9,978 nt of DNA from Acidobacteriota bacterium (GCA_020853255.1 JADYZI010000252.1:1-9978), one strand, 5' to 3'. Shown: positions 1 through 5,757, numbered from the stretch's first letter. Numbers and translations: made by a program. Notes: generated by a model not told the origin, from the letters alone.

Positions 1-213
1 CCAAAGCGTGAGGGCATAAAGGAAAAGGACGAATCTCCGGCGAAAGAGGCAAAGATCAAGAAGAAGCCGGCGGCCGAGGCGGTGACGGACGAAGCCCCAA
101 AGGCAGCAAAGCCGAAAAAGGAAGCGGTCCCGCAGGCAGAGGCTGAAAAGCCCGCGAAGAAGGCCAAGGCCGAAAAGCCTGAGGTGAGCGAGGAGGCTGG
201 CGAAAATGAGTAA
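1..213 (+). CDS. rplD: 50S ribosomal protein L4, C-terminal tail (5' partial)
   Basis: The first 70 codons of the window are open in frame 1 and end at TAA 211-213. The peptide is entirely low complexity: Lys, Ala, Glu and Pro rich, with blocks such as EAEKPAKKAKAEKPE. None of the conserved L4 fold is visible, so the name rests on position: in the S10 operon rplD lies directly before rplW. Bacterial L4 normally ends in a compact domain without such a tail, so this looks like a lineage-specific C-terminal extension, probably disordered and exposed on the 50S surface. The last 8 nt overlap rplW (ATGAGTAA), suggesting translational coupling, and the tail codons carry the rplW SD sequence AGGAGG (191-196). 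In E. coli L4 also represses its own operon by binding the leader, which lies outside this window. An alternative is a separate small Lys/Ala-rich protein inserted here, which is less likely. Confidence 0.75.
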   Translation, partial: PKREGIKEKDESPAKEAKIKKKPAAEAVTDEAPKAAKPKKEAVPQAEAEKPAKKAKAEKPEVSEEAGENE

Positions 214-544
214 CTTTAGCGTTTGGGACATATTGAGATCGCCGGTCGTCACGGAGAAGAGCGTGATCTTGAAAGAGGATTCGACCGAGCAGGACGGCGA
301 GGCTACCGGCCGAAAAATGGGTCAGGTGCTTACCTTCCGTGTCGAACGCACGGCAGGAAAAAAGGATATTAAGCAGGCCGTTGAGGAGATCTTTAATGTA
401 AAGGTAGCTGCGGTCCGTACAGTGAATTACGAAGGCAAGGAAAAACGCCGCGGCCGTCAGGTCGGAAGAAGGCCGAATTGGAAAAAGGCCTACGTTACTT
501 TGAAAAAGGGCGAGCCGATGGTGGATTACGCCGAAGCGATCTAG
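206..544 (+). CDS. rplW: 50S ribosomal protein L23
   Basis: L23 binds 23S rRNA domain III beside the peptide exit tunnel, where trigger factor and SRP dock. The 112-residue product has the family signature near the N terminus (RSPVVTEKS, residues 11-19), the central IKQAVEEIFNVKVAAVRTVN stretch (55-74), and the basic loop followed by WKKAYVTLKKG (92-102). It is about 12 residues longer than E. coli L23; the extra residues are an acidic insertion around 25-39 (EDSTEQDGEATGRKM) between the first helix and the following strand. The ATG at 206 is chosen because AGGAGG at 191-196 lies 9 nt upstream and it overlaps the end of rplD by 8 nt. A 77-nt heptamer-repeat spacer follows. Identification is secure; the insertion is only seen here, and its role is unknown. 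Confidence 0.97.
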   Translation: MSNFSVWDILRSPVVTEKSVILKEDSTEQDGEATGRKMGQVLTFRVERTAGKKDIKQAVEEIFNVKVAAVRTVNYEGKEKRRGRQVGRRPNWKKAYVTLKKGEPMVDYAEAI

Positions 545-621
545 GCATTTGCGAAATTCGATTTGCGATTTGCGATTGAAAGAGATCGAAGATCGCAAAT
601 CGAAAATCGAAAGTCAAGAAT
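545..621. repeat. Inverted heptamer array between rplW and rplB
   Basis: The whole spacer can be read in seven-base units from 547: ATTTGCG, AAATTCG, ATTTGCG, ATTTGCG, ATTGAAA, GAGATCG, AAGATCG, CAAATCG, AAAATCG, AAAGTCA. The left arm (559-576) is complementary to the right arm (592-609) at 17 of 18 positions, with a 15-nt loop. The transcript could therefore form a long hairpin ending about 12 nt before the rplB start. No U-tract follows, so it is not a standard intrinsic terminator. No SD sequence is visible before rplB. Confidence 0.85.
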
Positions 622-1452
622 ATGGGAATCAAGAGATTAAAACCGACATCGCCGGCACGACGGTATCAGACGTATCTGACCCGCGACGAGCTGACGCCGG
701 GGGCAGAACCTGAACGGTCGCTGCTTGAACCAAAATTGCGGATCTCGGGGCGAAACAACGATGGCCGTATCACTATCCGTCGACGCGGCGGCGGCCACAA
801 GCGCTTTTACCGAGTGATCGACTTCAAGCGCGACAAGGCCGGCATTCCCGGACGCGTTTCGCAGATCGAGTACGACCCGAACCGCTCTGCGCACATTGCC
901 TTGATAACATATCTTGACGGCGAGAAGCGATATATTCTTGCTCCGCTCGGGCTTAAGGTCGGAACCTCGATCCTCAGCGGCGAAGAAGCTGATATTTTGC
1001 CGGGCAACGCTTTGCCGATCAAGAACATACCGCTTGGAACAGAGGTCCACAACATTGAACTTCGGCCGGGTAAAGGTGGGCAGATGGTGCGTTCGGCGGG
1101 CGGATTTGCACAGATAGTCGCAAAGGATGGCGATCATGCTCAGTTGCGTATGCCATCAGGTGAAGTTCGACGCGTTCCGGTGGTTTGCTATGCGACGGTT
1201 GGCCAGGTGGGCAACACGGAGCATGAGAATGTTTCGCTTGGCAAGGCCGGCCGCAGCCGGTGGATGGGCAAACGGCCGAAGGTTCGCGGCGTTGCGATGA
1301 ACCCGGTCGATCACCCGCACGGCGGTGGTGAAGGCAAGACGTCCGGCGGACGTAACCCGGTAACCCCGTGGGGCCAGCCGACACGCGGCTACAAGACACG
1401 TCGGAACAAGCGCACGACGAATATGATCGTGAAGGACCGCAGGAGAAAATAG
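622..1452 (+). CDS. rplB: 50S ribosomal protein L2
   Basis: L2 is an essential 50S protein that contacts 23S rRNA near the peptidyl transferase centre and helps form the intersubunit bridge B7b. The 276-residue product matches the family along its length (E. coli 273). Visible hallmarks are the N-terminal [12 protein letters not shown] stretch, the glycine/arginine block [12 protein letters not shown] (about 53-64), and the C-terminal signature [10 protein letters not shown], with His231 corresponding to the conserved catalytic-centre histidine near position 229 of E. coli. The C-terminal basic tail ([18 protein letters not shown]) is typical. The ATG at 622 gives the normal [14 protein letters not shown] start. 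The sequence just upstream (GTCAAGAAT) has no SD match, because the heptamer spacer occupies that position. Length and motifs leave little doubt. Confidence 0.98.
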   Translation: MGIKRLKPTSPARRYQTYLTRDELTPGAEPERSLLEPKLRISGRNNDGRITIRRRGGGHKRFYRVIDFKRDKAGIPGRVSQIEYDPNRSAHIALITYLDGEKRYILAPLGLKVGTSILSGEEADILPGNALPIKNIPLGTEVHNIELRPGKGGQMVRSAGGFAQIVAKDGDHAQLRMPSGEVRRVPVVCYATVGQVGNTEHENVSLGKAGRSRWMGKRPKVRGVAMNPVDHPHGGGEGKTSGGRNPVTPWGQPTRGYKTRRNKRTTNMIVKDRRRK

Positions 1453-1523
1453 GAGTGCGGAATGCGGAGTGCGGAATGCGGAGCCAAATCCAAAATCCAA
1501 GGTCCGAAATCCAAAATTGAAAG
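1453..1523. repeat. Two-part heptamer array between rplB and rpsS
   Basis: Nine consecutive seven-base units in one register run from 1456: TGCGGAA, TGCGGAG, TGCGGAA, TGCGGAG, CCAAATC, CAAAATC, CAAGGTC, CGAAATC, CAAAATT. They are followed by GAAAG and the rpsS ATG at 1524. Unlike the other spacers, the left half (TGCGGAR) is not the reverse complement of the right half (CAAAATC type), so no long hairpin forms. It looks like two half-arrays of different families joined together. There is no clear SD sequence before rpsS. Confidence 0.85.
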
Positions 1524-1814
1524 ATGCCACGTTCATTAAAAAAGGGACCGTTTATTGATCTGAGTGTGCAGAAAACTCTGCAGCGGATCCTGGATGGCGG
1601 GAAGAAGCCGCCAGCGATCAGGACTTGGTCGCGTCGTTCGACGATCTCGCCGGACATGGTCGGATTGACCTTTGGCGTTCATAATGGCAAACGCCATATA
1701 CCGGTTTTTGTGACCGAGAATATGGTCGGCCACAAACTTGGTGAGTTTTCGCCGACGCGAATGTTCAAGGGACATCCGGGAACGAAAGCGGAGAAAATGG
1801 CAAAACGAAAGTAA
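1524..1814 (+). CDS. rpsS: 30S ribosomal protein S19
   Basis: S19 sits in the head of the 30S subunit next to S13, binds 16S rRNA helices in the 3' domain and contributes to intersubunit bridge B1a. The 96-residue product (E. coli 92) carries the standard N terminus [12 protein letters not shown], the basic [14 protein letters not shown] segment (34-47), and the family signature [20 protein letters not shown] (52-71), followed by [13 protein letters not shown]. The ATG at 1524 gives the canonical first residues. No SD sequence precedes it; the upstream bases are the last heptamers of the rplB-rpsS spacer. The stop TAA is followed 5 nt later by the next repeat array. Identification is secure. 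Confidence 0.98.
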   Translation: MPRSLKKGPFIDLSVQKTLQRILDGGKKPPAIRTWSRRSTISPDMVGLTFGVHNGKRHIPVFVTENMVGHKLGEFSPTRMFKGHPGTKAEKMAKRK

Positions 1815-1899
1815 GACAGTTTGCGAATTTCGATTTACGATCTGCGATTAAGGAATCGCTGCGATCGCAAATCGCAAATTGCAAATCGCAAATACCAAA
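1815..1899. repeat. Inverted heptamer array between rpsS and rplV
   Basis: Eleven seven-base units run from 1820 to 1896. The left half is TTTGCGA, ATTTCGA, TTTACGA, TCTGCGA. The right half is CGATCGC, AAATCGC, AAATTGC, AAATCGC, AAATACC. The left arm (1820-1848) and the right arm (1864-1892) are complementary at about 24 of 29 positions, with a 15-nt loop, so a long imperfect hairpin is possible. The rplV ATG at 1900 follows the last unit by only 3 nt, leaving no room for an SD sequence. Confidence 0.85.
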
Positions 1900-2562
1900 A
1901 TGGAAGCGATAGCTAAAACACGAAATTTGAAGGGCAGTCCGCGTAAGGCGCGGCTTGTGATCGATCTGATCCGAGGACGAAATGTTTCGCAGGCTTTGTC
2001 GATACTGAAATTTACGGACAAGCGTGCGGCCGATCCGATCGCGAAAACGCTGCAGTCGGCGATCGCGAACGCGACGTACCAGGCCGAGCAGGAGAACATT
2101 GCGATCGACCCGGATGATCTGTGGGTGAAGACCTGCTTTGTTGACATGGGCCCGCATAAGAACCGGCGCCGAATGCGTCCCGCCCCGCAGGGCCGTGCGT
2201 ATCGCGAACAACGCCACTATTGCCACATAACCATCGAGGTTTCTAGCGACGAAAGGCCGAAGACCGAGAAAGAGTTGAAGGCCGAAGCCGCAAAGGCAAA
2301 GCGGTCGGCCGAAGGCGCTCCGAAAGAGAAGGCAGCAGCGAAGAAAGCCGAGGCCCCAAAGAAAGAGAAGAAGGCCGCAAAGCCGGCGGCGGAAGAGGTT
2401 GAGACTCCGGTACTAGAGGCTCCGGCCGAAACAGCGGCAAAGGGCGACGCGGAAGTGGCGGATGCCAAGAACGTCGAAACGCAGACGACCGAGGCTTTGA
2501 ACGAAACCAAGCCGGCGGATGAGGCTCAATTGGATAGGAATGAGGAGTTGGAGCGTCAGTAG
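1900..2562 (+). CDS. rplV: 50S ribosomal protein L22 with long C-terminal extension
   Basis: L22 contacts all six 23S rRNA domains, and its beta-hairpin lines the exit tunnel, where it affects macrolide binding and nascent-chain stalling. Residues 1-117 form the ordinary family: [20 protein letters not shown] at the N terminus, the central [12 protein letters not shown] helix, and the hairpin/C-terminal region [17 protein letters not shown] (98-114). Normal L22 has about 110 residues; here about 103 more follow. The first part is basic ([16 protein letters not shown]) and the second acidic (ends RNEELERQ). The tail's codon use resembles its neighbours, and the frame stays open to TAG 2560-2562, so it is not a frameshift artefact. 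I place the start at ATG 1900, which gives the family N terminus. A TTG at 1879 is in frame but lies inside the repeat array and is rejected. No SD sequence is visible. Confidence 0.96.
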   Translation: MEAIAKTRNLKGSPRKARLVIDLIRGRNVSQALSILKFTDKRAADPIAKTLQSAIANATYQAEQENIAIDPDDLWVKTCFVDMGPHKNRRRMRPAPQGRAYREQRHYCHITIEVSSDERPKTEKELKAEAAKAKRSAEGAPKEKAAAKKAEAPKKEKKAAKPAAEEVETPVLEAPAETAAKGDAEVADAKNVETQTTEALNETKPADEAQLDRNEELERQ

Positions 2563-2612
2563 TCCAGGTAGAGAGATCTCAGATTTGGGAATTTGAGATT
2601 TGAGAATAAGAT
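2563..2612. repeat. Short single-sided heptamer array between rplV and rpsC
   Basis: This 50-nt spacer holds a shorter and less regular version of the repeats: GATCTCA (2575), GATTTGG (2582), then ATTTGAG twice in tandem (2591-2604). No complementary half is present, so it looks like a half-array or a decayed copy. The rpsC ATG at 2613 follows GAGAATAAGAT, which is purine rich but not a convincing SD sequence. Confidence 0.65.
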
Positions 2613-3359
2613 ATGGGACAGAAAGTTCATCCATACGGTTTTAGGGTCGGTTATAACAAGGACTGGCACTCGCACTGGTACTCGAAAAATGATTTTGCCA
2701 AGTACTTGGCGGAAGACCTTGCTCTAAAGCGCGAGTTGAAGAAGAAATTTGCGGGCGGCGGCGTGTCACACATTGATATTGAACGTGCGGCCGCACGAAT
2801 GAAGATCATTATCTACACCGCGCGTCCGGGCATCATCATTGGCCGTAAGGGAGCCGAGATAGAAAAGCTCCGCGAGGACCTTTCGCGCAAGACGGGCCGC
2901 GAGGTGCTTATTTCGATCCAAGAGATTCGGCATCCGGAGCTGAATGCTCAGCTTCAGGCCGAGAAGATCGCCCAGCAGCTTGAAAAACGTATCGCGTTCC
3001 GCCGTGCGATGAAAAAAACGATGGAGGAATCGCAGCGATTCGGAGCCCAAGGGATCAAGGTAATGGTCTCAGGCCGTTTGAACGGGGCCGAAATCGCGCG
3101 AACCGAATGGTCGCTGCAGGGCCGCCTTCCGCTGCACACGCTGCGTGCCGATATCGATTACGGATTCGCGGAAGCGCTGACGACCTTCGGTATCATCGGA
3201 ATAAAGGTTTGGATCTATCGCGGTGAGATCCTTGACCCGAATGCGGCACTTGCCCGCGGCACGACCACGGATCCGGTGAACGAGGTCAAGGTTGAACGCG
3301 GAGCAGGCCGAGGAGACAGAAGGCCGAGAAGGGACGATCGCGGCGATCGAGGAAGATAA
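2613..3359 (+). CDS. rpsC: 30S ribosomal protein S3
   Basis: S3 lies at the mRNA entry channel of the 30S head and, with S4 and S5, gives the ribosome its mRNA helicase activity. The 248-residue product (E. coli 233) begins [13 protein letters not shown] as usual. It has a KH type 2 domain with the GxxG loop GRKG (77-80, in [17 protein letters not shown]) and the basic stretch AFRRAMKK (128-135), whose arginines and lysines correspond to the E. coli helicase residues around 131-135. The C-terminal domain signature [13 protein letters not shown] follows (154-166), then [11 protein letters not shown]. The last 20 residues or so are a lineage-specific Arg/Asp/Gly tail ([17 protein letters not shown]), probably disordered and RNA-contacting. 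The ATG at 2613 gives the canonical N terminus. Identification is secure. Confidence 0.98.
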   Translation: MGQKVHPYGFRVGYNKDWHSHWYSKNDFAKYLAEDLALKRELKKKFAGGGVSHIDIERAAARMKIIIYTARPGIIIGRKGAEIEKLREDLSRKTGREVLISIQEIRHPELNAQLQAEKIAQQLEKRIAFRRAMKKTMEESQRFGAQGIKVMVSGRLNGAEIARTEWSLQGRLPLHTLRADIDYGFAEALTTFGIIGIKVWIYRGEILDPNAALARGTTTDPVNEVKVERGAGRGDRRPRRDDRGDRGR

Positions 3360-3449
3360 GATCTGCTATTTGCGAATTTCGATTTTGGGGCCGCTGTTGG
3401 TTTTTATTCGAAGATCGCGATTTGAGATACGAAATTTGAGGGTTGAATT
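3360..3449. repeat. Degenerate heptamer array between rpsC and rplP
   Basis: The left part (3368-3387) reads TATTTGC, GAATTTC, GATTTTG in the style of the TTTGCGA family. A GC/T-rich centre follows, and then six units from 3406: ATTCGAA, GATCGCG, ATTTGAG, ATACGAA, ATTTGAG, GGTTGAA. The halves are only partly complementary (for example AATTTCG 3375-3381 with CGAAATT 3430-3436), so any hairpin is weaker than in neighbouring spacers. The final units contain GAGGG (3438-3442), which serves rplP as an SD sequence. Confidence 0.7.
3438..3442 (+). promoter_or_regulatory. Ribosome binding site of rplP inside a heptamer unit
   Basis: GAGGG lies 7 nt before ATG 3450. It arises across the last two heptamers (ATTTGAG and GGTTGAA), so here the repeat itself supplies the SD sequence, unlike most other repeat-spaced genes in the window. 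It supports ATG 3450 over the in-frame ATG at 3456. Confidence 0.65.
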
Positions 3450-3878
3450 ATGTTGATGCCGAAAAAGGTCAAGCACCGAAGAGTGATGAAGGGACGCATG
3501 CGCGGGAAAGCGACGCGCGGCGAAAACCTTGATTTCGGTGACTTCGGACTGAAAGCAATGGAGGCGGGCTGGATCACCGACCGCCAGATCGAGGCCGCAC
3601 GTATCGCGATGACGCGTCACGTCAAACGCGGTGGAAAGATCTGGATCAGGATGTTCCCCGACAAGCCGATCACCCGCAAGCCGGCCGAAACTCGTATGGG
3701 TTCTGGCAAAGGAGCTCCTGACCACTGGGTCGCGGTCGTCAAGCCGGGCCGAGTGCTTTATGAGATCCAGGGTGTTGATATGGAACTTGCCCGTGAGGCG
3801 TTTGCTTTGGCCGCACAGAAGCTGCCGATCAAGACAAAGTTCGTCTCGCGTGCGGACCTTGAAGGAGGCGTGGTTTAA
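3450..3878 (+). CDS. rplP: 50S ribosomal protein L16
   Basis: L16 is a late-assembling 50S protein near the A-site tRNA elbow and is needed for peptidyl transferase activity. The 142-residue product (E. coli 136) opens with the typical [19 protein letters not shown], has the [14 protein letters not shown] region (30-43), and the signature [20 protein letters not shown] (82-101). Arg82 aligns with the arginine that is hydroxylated in E. coli L16. The product ends [18 protein letters not shown], a few residues longer than usual. The start at 3450 is supported by GAGGG 7 nt upstream; ATG 3456 is a minor alternative. The last codons contain AAGGAGG (3862-3868), which serves rpmC 3 nt downstream, so the two genes are probably coupled. 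Confidence 0.98.
   Translation: MLMPKKVKHRRVMKGRMRGKATRGENLDFGDFGLKAMEAGWITDRQIEAARIAMTRHVKRGGKIWIRMFPDKPITRKPAETRMGSGKGAPDHWVAVVKPGRVLYEIQGVDMELAREAFALAAQKLPIKTKFVSRADLEGGVV
3862..3868 (+). promoter_or_regulatory. Ribosome binding site of rpmC within the rplP coding end
   Basis: AAGGAGG is the best anti-SD match in this part of the window. It lies inside the last codons of rplP, 13 nt before the rpmC ATG at 3882, a slightly long spacing. It supports that start and suggests coupling of L16 and L29 synthesis. Confidence 0.65.
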
Positions 3879-3881
3879 CAG

Positions 3882-4085
3882 ATGAAGGTCAAGGAACAGA
3901 AGGAACAACTCCGCGACATGAGCATTGATGAATTGAAGGAGCAGGCCGATGCGCTGAAAGAATCGTTGTTCAGGCTTAAGTTCCGCCGCTCACTCGGCGT
4001 AGGCAACGCGCTGGCCGATATCCGGCGTGAGAAAAAGACTTTGGCACGGGTTTATACGCTGTTAGGCCAGAAGGCAAAGGCGTAG
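3882..4085 (+). CDS. rpmC: 50S ribosomal protein L29
   Basis: L29 is a small two-helix protein beside L23 at the tunnel exit, contributing to the platform where trigger factor and SRP act. The 67-residue product (E. coli 63) reads MKVKEQKEQLRDMSIDELKE, then a helix containing LKESLFRLKFRRSLG, and ends with NALADIRREKKTLARVYTLL, the usual second helix with its conserved IRREKKTLAR core. It begins 3 nt after the rplP stop. The start is supported by AAGGAGG at 3862-3868. It is followed by a 74-nt spacer that holds two hairpins instead of heptamer arrays. Identification is secure. Confidence 0.97.
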   Translation: MKVKEQKEQLRDMSIDELKEQADALKESLFRLKFRRSLGVGNALADIRREKKTLARVYTLLGQKAKA

Positions 4086-4159
4086 AGCAGGCTATTTGCC
4101 TGTTCACATTGACGGGCAGAAAATGACGGGACCGTGAGACCTGTCATACGTGAAGAAAA
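4086..4159 (+). other. Spacer rpmC-rpsQ with two hairpins
   Basis: Two stem-loops can be drawn. AGCAGGC (4086-4092) pairs with GCCTGTT (4098-4104) over a 5-nt loop, with one G-U pair. ATGACGGG (4123-4130) pairs with CCTGTCAT (4140-4147) over a 9-nt loop, also with one G-U pair. TGACGGG occurs a second time at 4110-4116, exactly 14 nt earlier, giving an alternative 5' arm. No T-run follows either hairpin, so termination is unlikely. Upstream of rpsQ there is only a weak purine tract (GAAGAAAA). Confidence 0.6.
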
Positions 4160-4669
4160 ATGGCTAAGAAGAAAGAAGAAGGCGTAGAGGAAACGGTTGA
4201 AACGGCCGCCGCAGATGAGACCGCGGCCGAGAAAAAGCCGAAGCGGGCGACGAAAAAGGCGGACGCTGTTGACGGCGAGCCAACCGTGGCGGAGAGTGTG
4301 ATCGATACGGTCGCATCTGCGGCTGAGACTGTGGCGGATGCCGCCGTTGAAACAGTTGCCGCCGCGGCCGAGGCCGTCGCAAACGTTGTCAGCGGTCCTG
4401 GTAGCGAGAAAAATGCGATCGTTCATAAACGAGCGGAAAAGATCGGAGTGGTCGCTTCGGACAAGATGACGAAGACCGTAACCGTTCGTGTGGACCGATT
4501 GGTCAAGCATCCAACATATCGCAAATATGTTCGCCGCCGAAAGAAATTCATGGCGCATGACGAACTCGGTGCAAAGGTGGGCGATAAGGTGCGCATCATT
4601 GAAACGCGGCCGCTGTCGGCAAAAAAGCGTTGGCGCGTGGTAGAGATCCTGCACAAGGCGGAGTTGTAA
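4160..4669 (+). CDS. rpsQ: 30S ribosomal protein S17 with N-terminal extension
   Basis: S17 is a primary 16S rRNA-binding protein of the 30S body. The family domain lies at about 88-169: [20 protein letters not shown] (90-109), then [18 protein letters not shown] (113-130), [15 protein letters not shown], and the signature [18 protein letters not shown]. coli S17 has 84 residues in all; here about 85 precede the domain. The extension starts Lys/Glu/Ala rich (1-42), then becomes an apolar Ala/Val/Thr stretch (about 43-77, e.g. [20 protein letters not shown]) with TV pairs 7, 8 and 7 residues apart, as expected for an amphipathic helix. I keep ATG 4160 because no in-frame ATG lies between it and the Met at 103 inside the domain. 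A GTG start within the linker cannot be excluded, but the extension uses codons like its neighbours. Its function is unknown. Confidence 0.95.
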   Translation: MAKKKEEGVEETVETAAADETAAEKKPKRATKKADAVDGEPTVAESVIDTVASAAETVADAAVETVAAAAEAVANVVSGPGSEKNAIVHKRAEKIGVVASDKMTKTVTVRVDRLVKHPTYRKYVRRRKKFMAHDELGAKVGDKVRIIETRPLSAKKRWRVVEILHKAEL

Positions 4670-4749
4670 TTTGCGATTTGCAATTCGCGATTTGCGAGTG
4701 AATGAAGGTTGAGGATCGACATTCGCAGATCGAAAATACGAGGTAATTT
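4670..4749. repeat. Heptamer array between rpsQ and rplN
   Basis: The array begins immediately after the rpsQ stop codon: TTTGCGA (4670), TTTGCAA, TTCGCGA, TTTGCGA (to 4697). A central part is followed by AGGATCG, ACATTCG, CAGATCG, AAAATAC (4712-4739). The right half is a degenerate reverse complement of the left, with roughly 14 of 24 positions pairing. After the last unit comes GAGG (4740-4743), 6 nt before the rplN ATG, so this gene has both a repeat spacer and an SD sequence. Confidence 0.75.
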
Positions 4750-5118
4750 ATGATTCAGATGCAGACCTCTTTGGCGGTCGCGGATAATTCGGGGGCGAAA
4801 CGGGTTGAGATGATCGCTCCGATCGGCGGCTCGACGTCAAAGATCGCTCGGCTCGGCGACAAGATAAAGGTGACGGTGAAGGAAGCTGCGCCGGACGGCA
4901 CGGCGAAAAAGGGAAAGGTTTATAACGCCGTTATTGTGCGCACACGAAAGGAAGTTCGCCGGCGTGATGGCAGCTATATTCGCTTTGATGAGAATGCTGC
5001 AGTGCTTATCAAAGACGATGGAACGCCGGTCGGAACACGTGTCTTCGGGCCGGTTGCACGTGAGCTTCGTGAAAAGAATTTTATGAAGATCGTGAGCTTA
5101 GCTCCGGAAGTTATTTAG
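4750..5118 (+). CDS. rplN: 50S ribosomal protein L14
   Basis: L14 is the first protein of the spc operon. It binds 23S rRNA at the subunit interface, contacts L19 and forms bridge B8 with 16S rRNA. The 122-residue product is of normal length (E. coli 123) and almost canonical: [20 protein letters not shown] at the start, [12 protein letters not shown] (35-46), [20 protein letters not shown] (57-76), and the C-terminal [24 protein letters not shown]. The ATG at 4750 has GAGG 6 nt upstream. The 80-nt gap from rpsQ has no promoter I can support, so the spc genes are probably cotranscribed with the S10 genes. Identification is secure. Confidence 0.98.
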   Translation: MIQMQTSLAVADNSGAKRVEMIAPIGGSTSKIARLGDKIKVTVKEAAPDGTAKKGKVYNAVIVRTRKEVRRRDGSYIRFDENAAVLIKDDGTPVGTRVFGPVARELREKNFMKIVSLAPEVI

Positions 5119-5225
5119 GCGTCGTTTCTTTTTCCTCTTCTTCATCTTTTTTCGGTGGTGCGGATTGTCTAACCGCCTAATATGAGGAATATCAGGAACA
5201 AGAGGAAAAGAAAAAGAATAAGAAG
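5119..5225 (+). other. Pyrimidine-then-purine spacer with inverted repeats before rplX
   Basis: The first part is a pyrimidine tract (about 5125-5153) and the last part a purine tract (about 5184-5225). TTTTCCTCTT (5130-5139) is perfectly complementary to AAGAGGAAAA (5200-5209). CTTCATCTT (5140-5148) is perfectly complementary to AAGATGAAG (5223-5231), which contains the rplX start codon. The two pairings interleave, so they could be alternatives. A small GCGG/CCGC stem (5160-5163 with 5173-5176) lies between them. No coding potential or promoter is evident. Confidence 0.55.
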
Positions 5226-5657
5226 ATGAAGACGGAAAAGAAAGGAACAGTCACAAGCAAGATAAAGCGCGGCGACCAGGTTGTATTTATCGCGGGCAAA
5301 GAATACGCACGGTATGACAGCCAGGGCAAGCGTCAGCCGTATCGCGGACGTGTAATTGCGGTGGATGCGCGGAACGGAAAGGTCAAGGTAGAAGGTGCGA
5401 ATATTCAAAAGCGGCATCGAAAACCCGTGCCGCAGTTGAACCGCGAAGGCGGCATCGTTCAGCAGGAAGGTTGGGTTGACGCGTCAAATGTCTCACTGAT
5501 CGACCCGGAAACAGGTAAACCGACGCGGGTGAAGATCGAACTCCGCGATGGAACAAAGGTACGTGTTGCAAAGAGCGGAAAGGTCATTCCGCTGCCGAAC
5601 GTTTTCGGTACAAAGGAGCCGAAGAAGATCGCGGCTGATAGGGAAGCGGAAGAGTAG
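5226..5657 (+). CDS. rplX: 50S ribosomal protein L24
   Basis: L24 starts 50S assembly by binding the 5' end of 23S rRNA and later sits near the tunnel exit. The KOW-type domain is visible: KIKRGDQVVFIAGKE (12-26), then YRGRVIAVDARNGKVKVEG (39-57) and ANIQKRHRKP (58-67), followed by GGIVQQEGWVDASNVSLIDP. At 143 residues it is clearly longer than the usual 100-105. The extra residues are an N-terminal lead of about 10 (MKTEKKGTVTS), an insertion of about 12 in the KOW loop (around 27-38, ARYDSQGKRQPY) and a C-terminal tail (PLPNVFGTKEPKKIAADREAEE). The start ATG 5226 has only a purine-rich upstream tract, with GAGG about 20 nt away. No better in-frame start was found, and the N-terminal length is less certain than the rest. 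Confidence 0.95.
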   Translation: MKTEKKGTVTSKIKRGDQVVFIAGKEYARYDSQGKRQPYRGRVIAVDARNGKVKVEGANIQKRHRKPVPQLNREGGIVQQEGWVDASNVSLIDPETGKPTRVKIELRDGTKVRVAKSGKVIPLPNVFGTKEPKKIAADREAEE

Positions 5658-5745
5658 CGGTTAAAAATTCGGCCTGGTAACGGCATCTAACTTGCTTCGG
5701 ACAATTTGAGATCCGAGAGACATGAAATCGAGCCGGGGCCCAGGC

Positions 5746-5750
5746 GAGGG
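5746..5750 (+). promoter_or_regulatory. Ribosome binding site deciding the rplE start
   Basis: GAGGG lies 7 nt before ATG 5758, ideal spacing, and favours that start over the in-frame ATG at 5722, which is preceded by GATCCGAGAGAC, a much weaker match. Confidence 0.7.
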
Positions 5751-5757
5751 AAGAGCA

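Noticed and set aside
56..598. Minus-strand frame of 180 codons over the L4 tail and rplW
   Set aside because: Pro/Ser/Arg-rich shadow of the Lys/Ala/Glu-coding strand; overlaps rplW fully.
545..621. Spacer hairpins as miniature transposable elements (MITE)
   Set aside because: No target-site duplication, and arm sequences differ from spacer to spacer, so they are not copies of one element. It remains possible that a decayed element seeded them.
1019..1657. Minus-strand frame over rplB and rpsS
   Set aside because: Antisense to two conserved genes, and it reads through the heptamer spacer.
1879..1899. TTG start for rplV giving seven extra residues
   Set aside because: The TTG is inside the repeat array, and ATG 1900 gives the normal L22 N terminus.
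3631..3885. Plus-strand frame of 84 codons inside rplP
   Set aside because: Out-of-frame shadow of L16 with no recognisable domain.
4109..4140. Possible sigma-70 promoter (TTGACG) before rpsQ
   Set aside because: No acceptable -10 hexamer lies 16-18 nt downstream, and the TTGACG is part of a TGACGGG repeat.
5722..5757. Upstream ATG for rplE
   Set aside because: It adds residues not found in L5, while ATG 5758 has an ideal SD sequence and gives the exact family length of 179.
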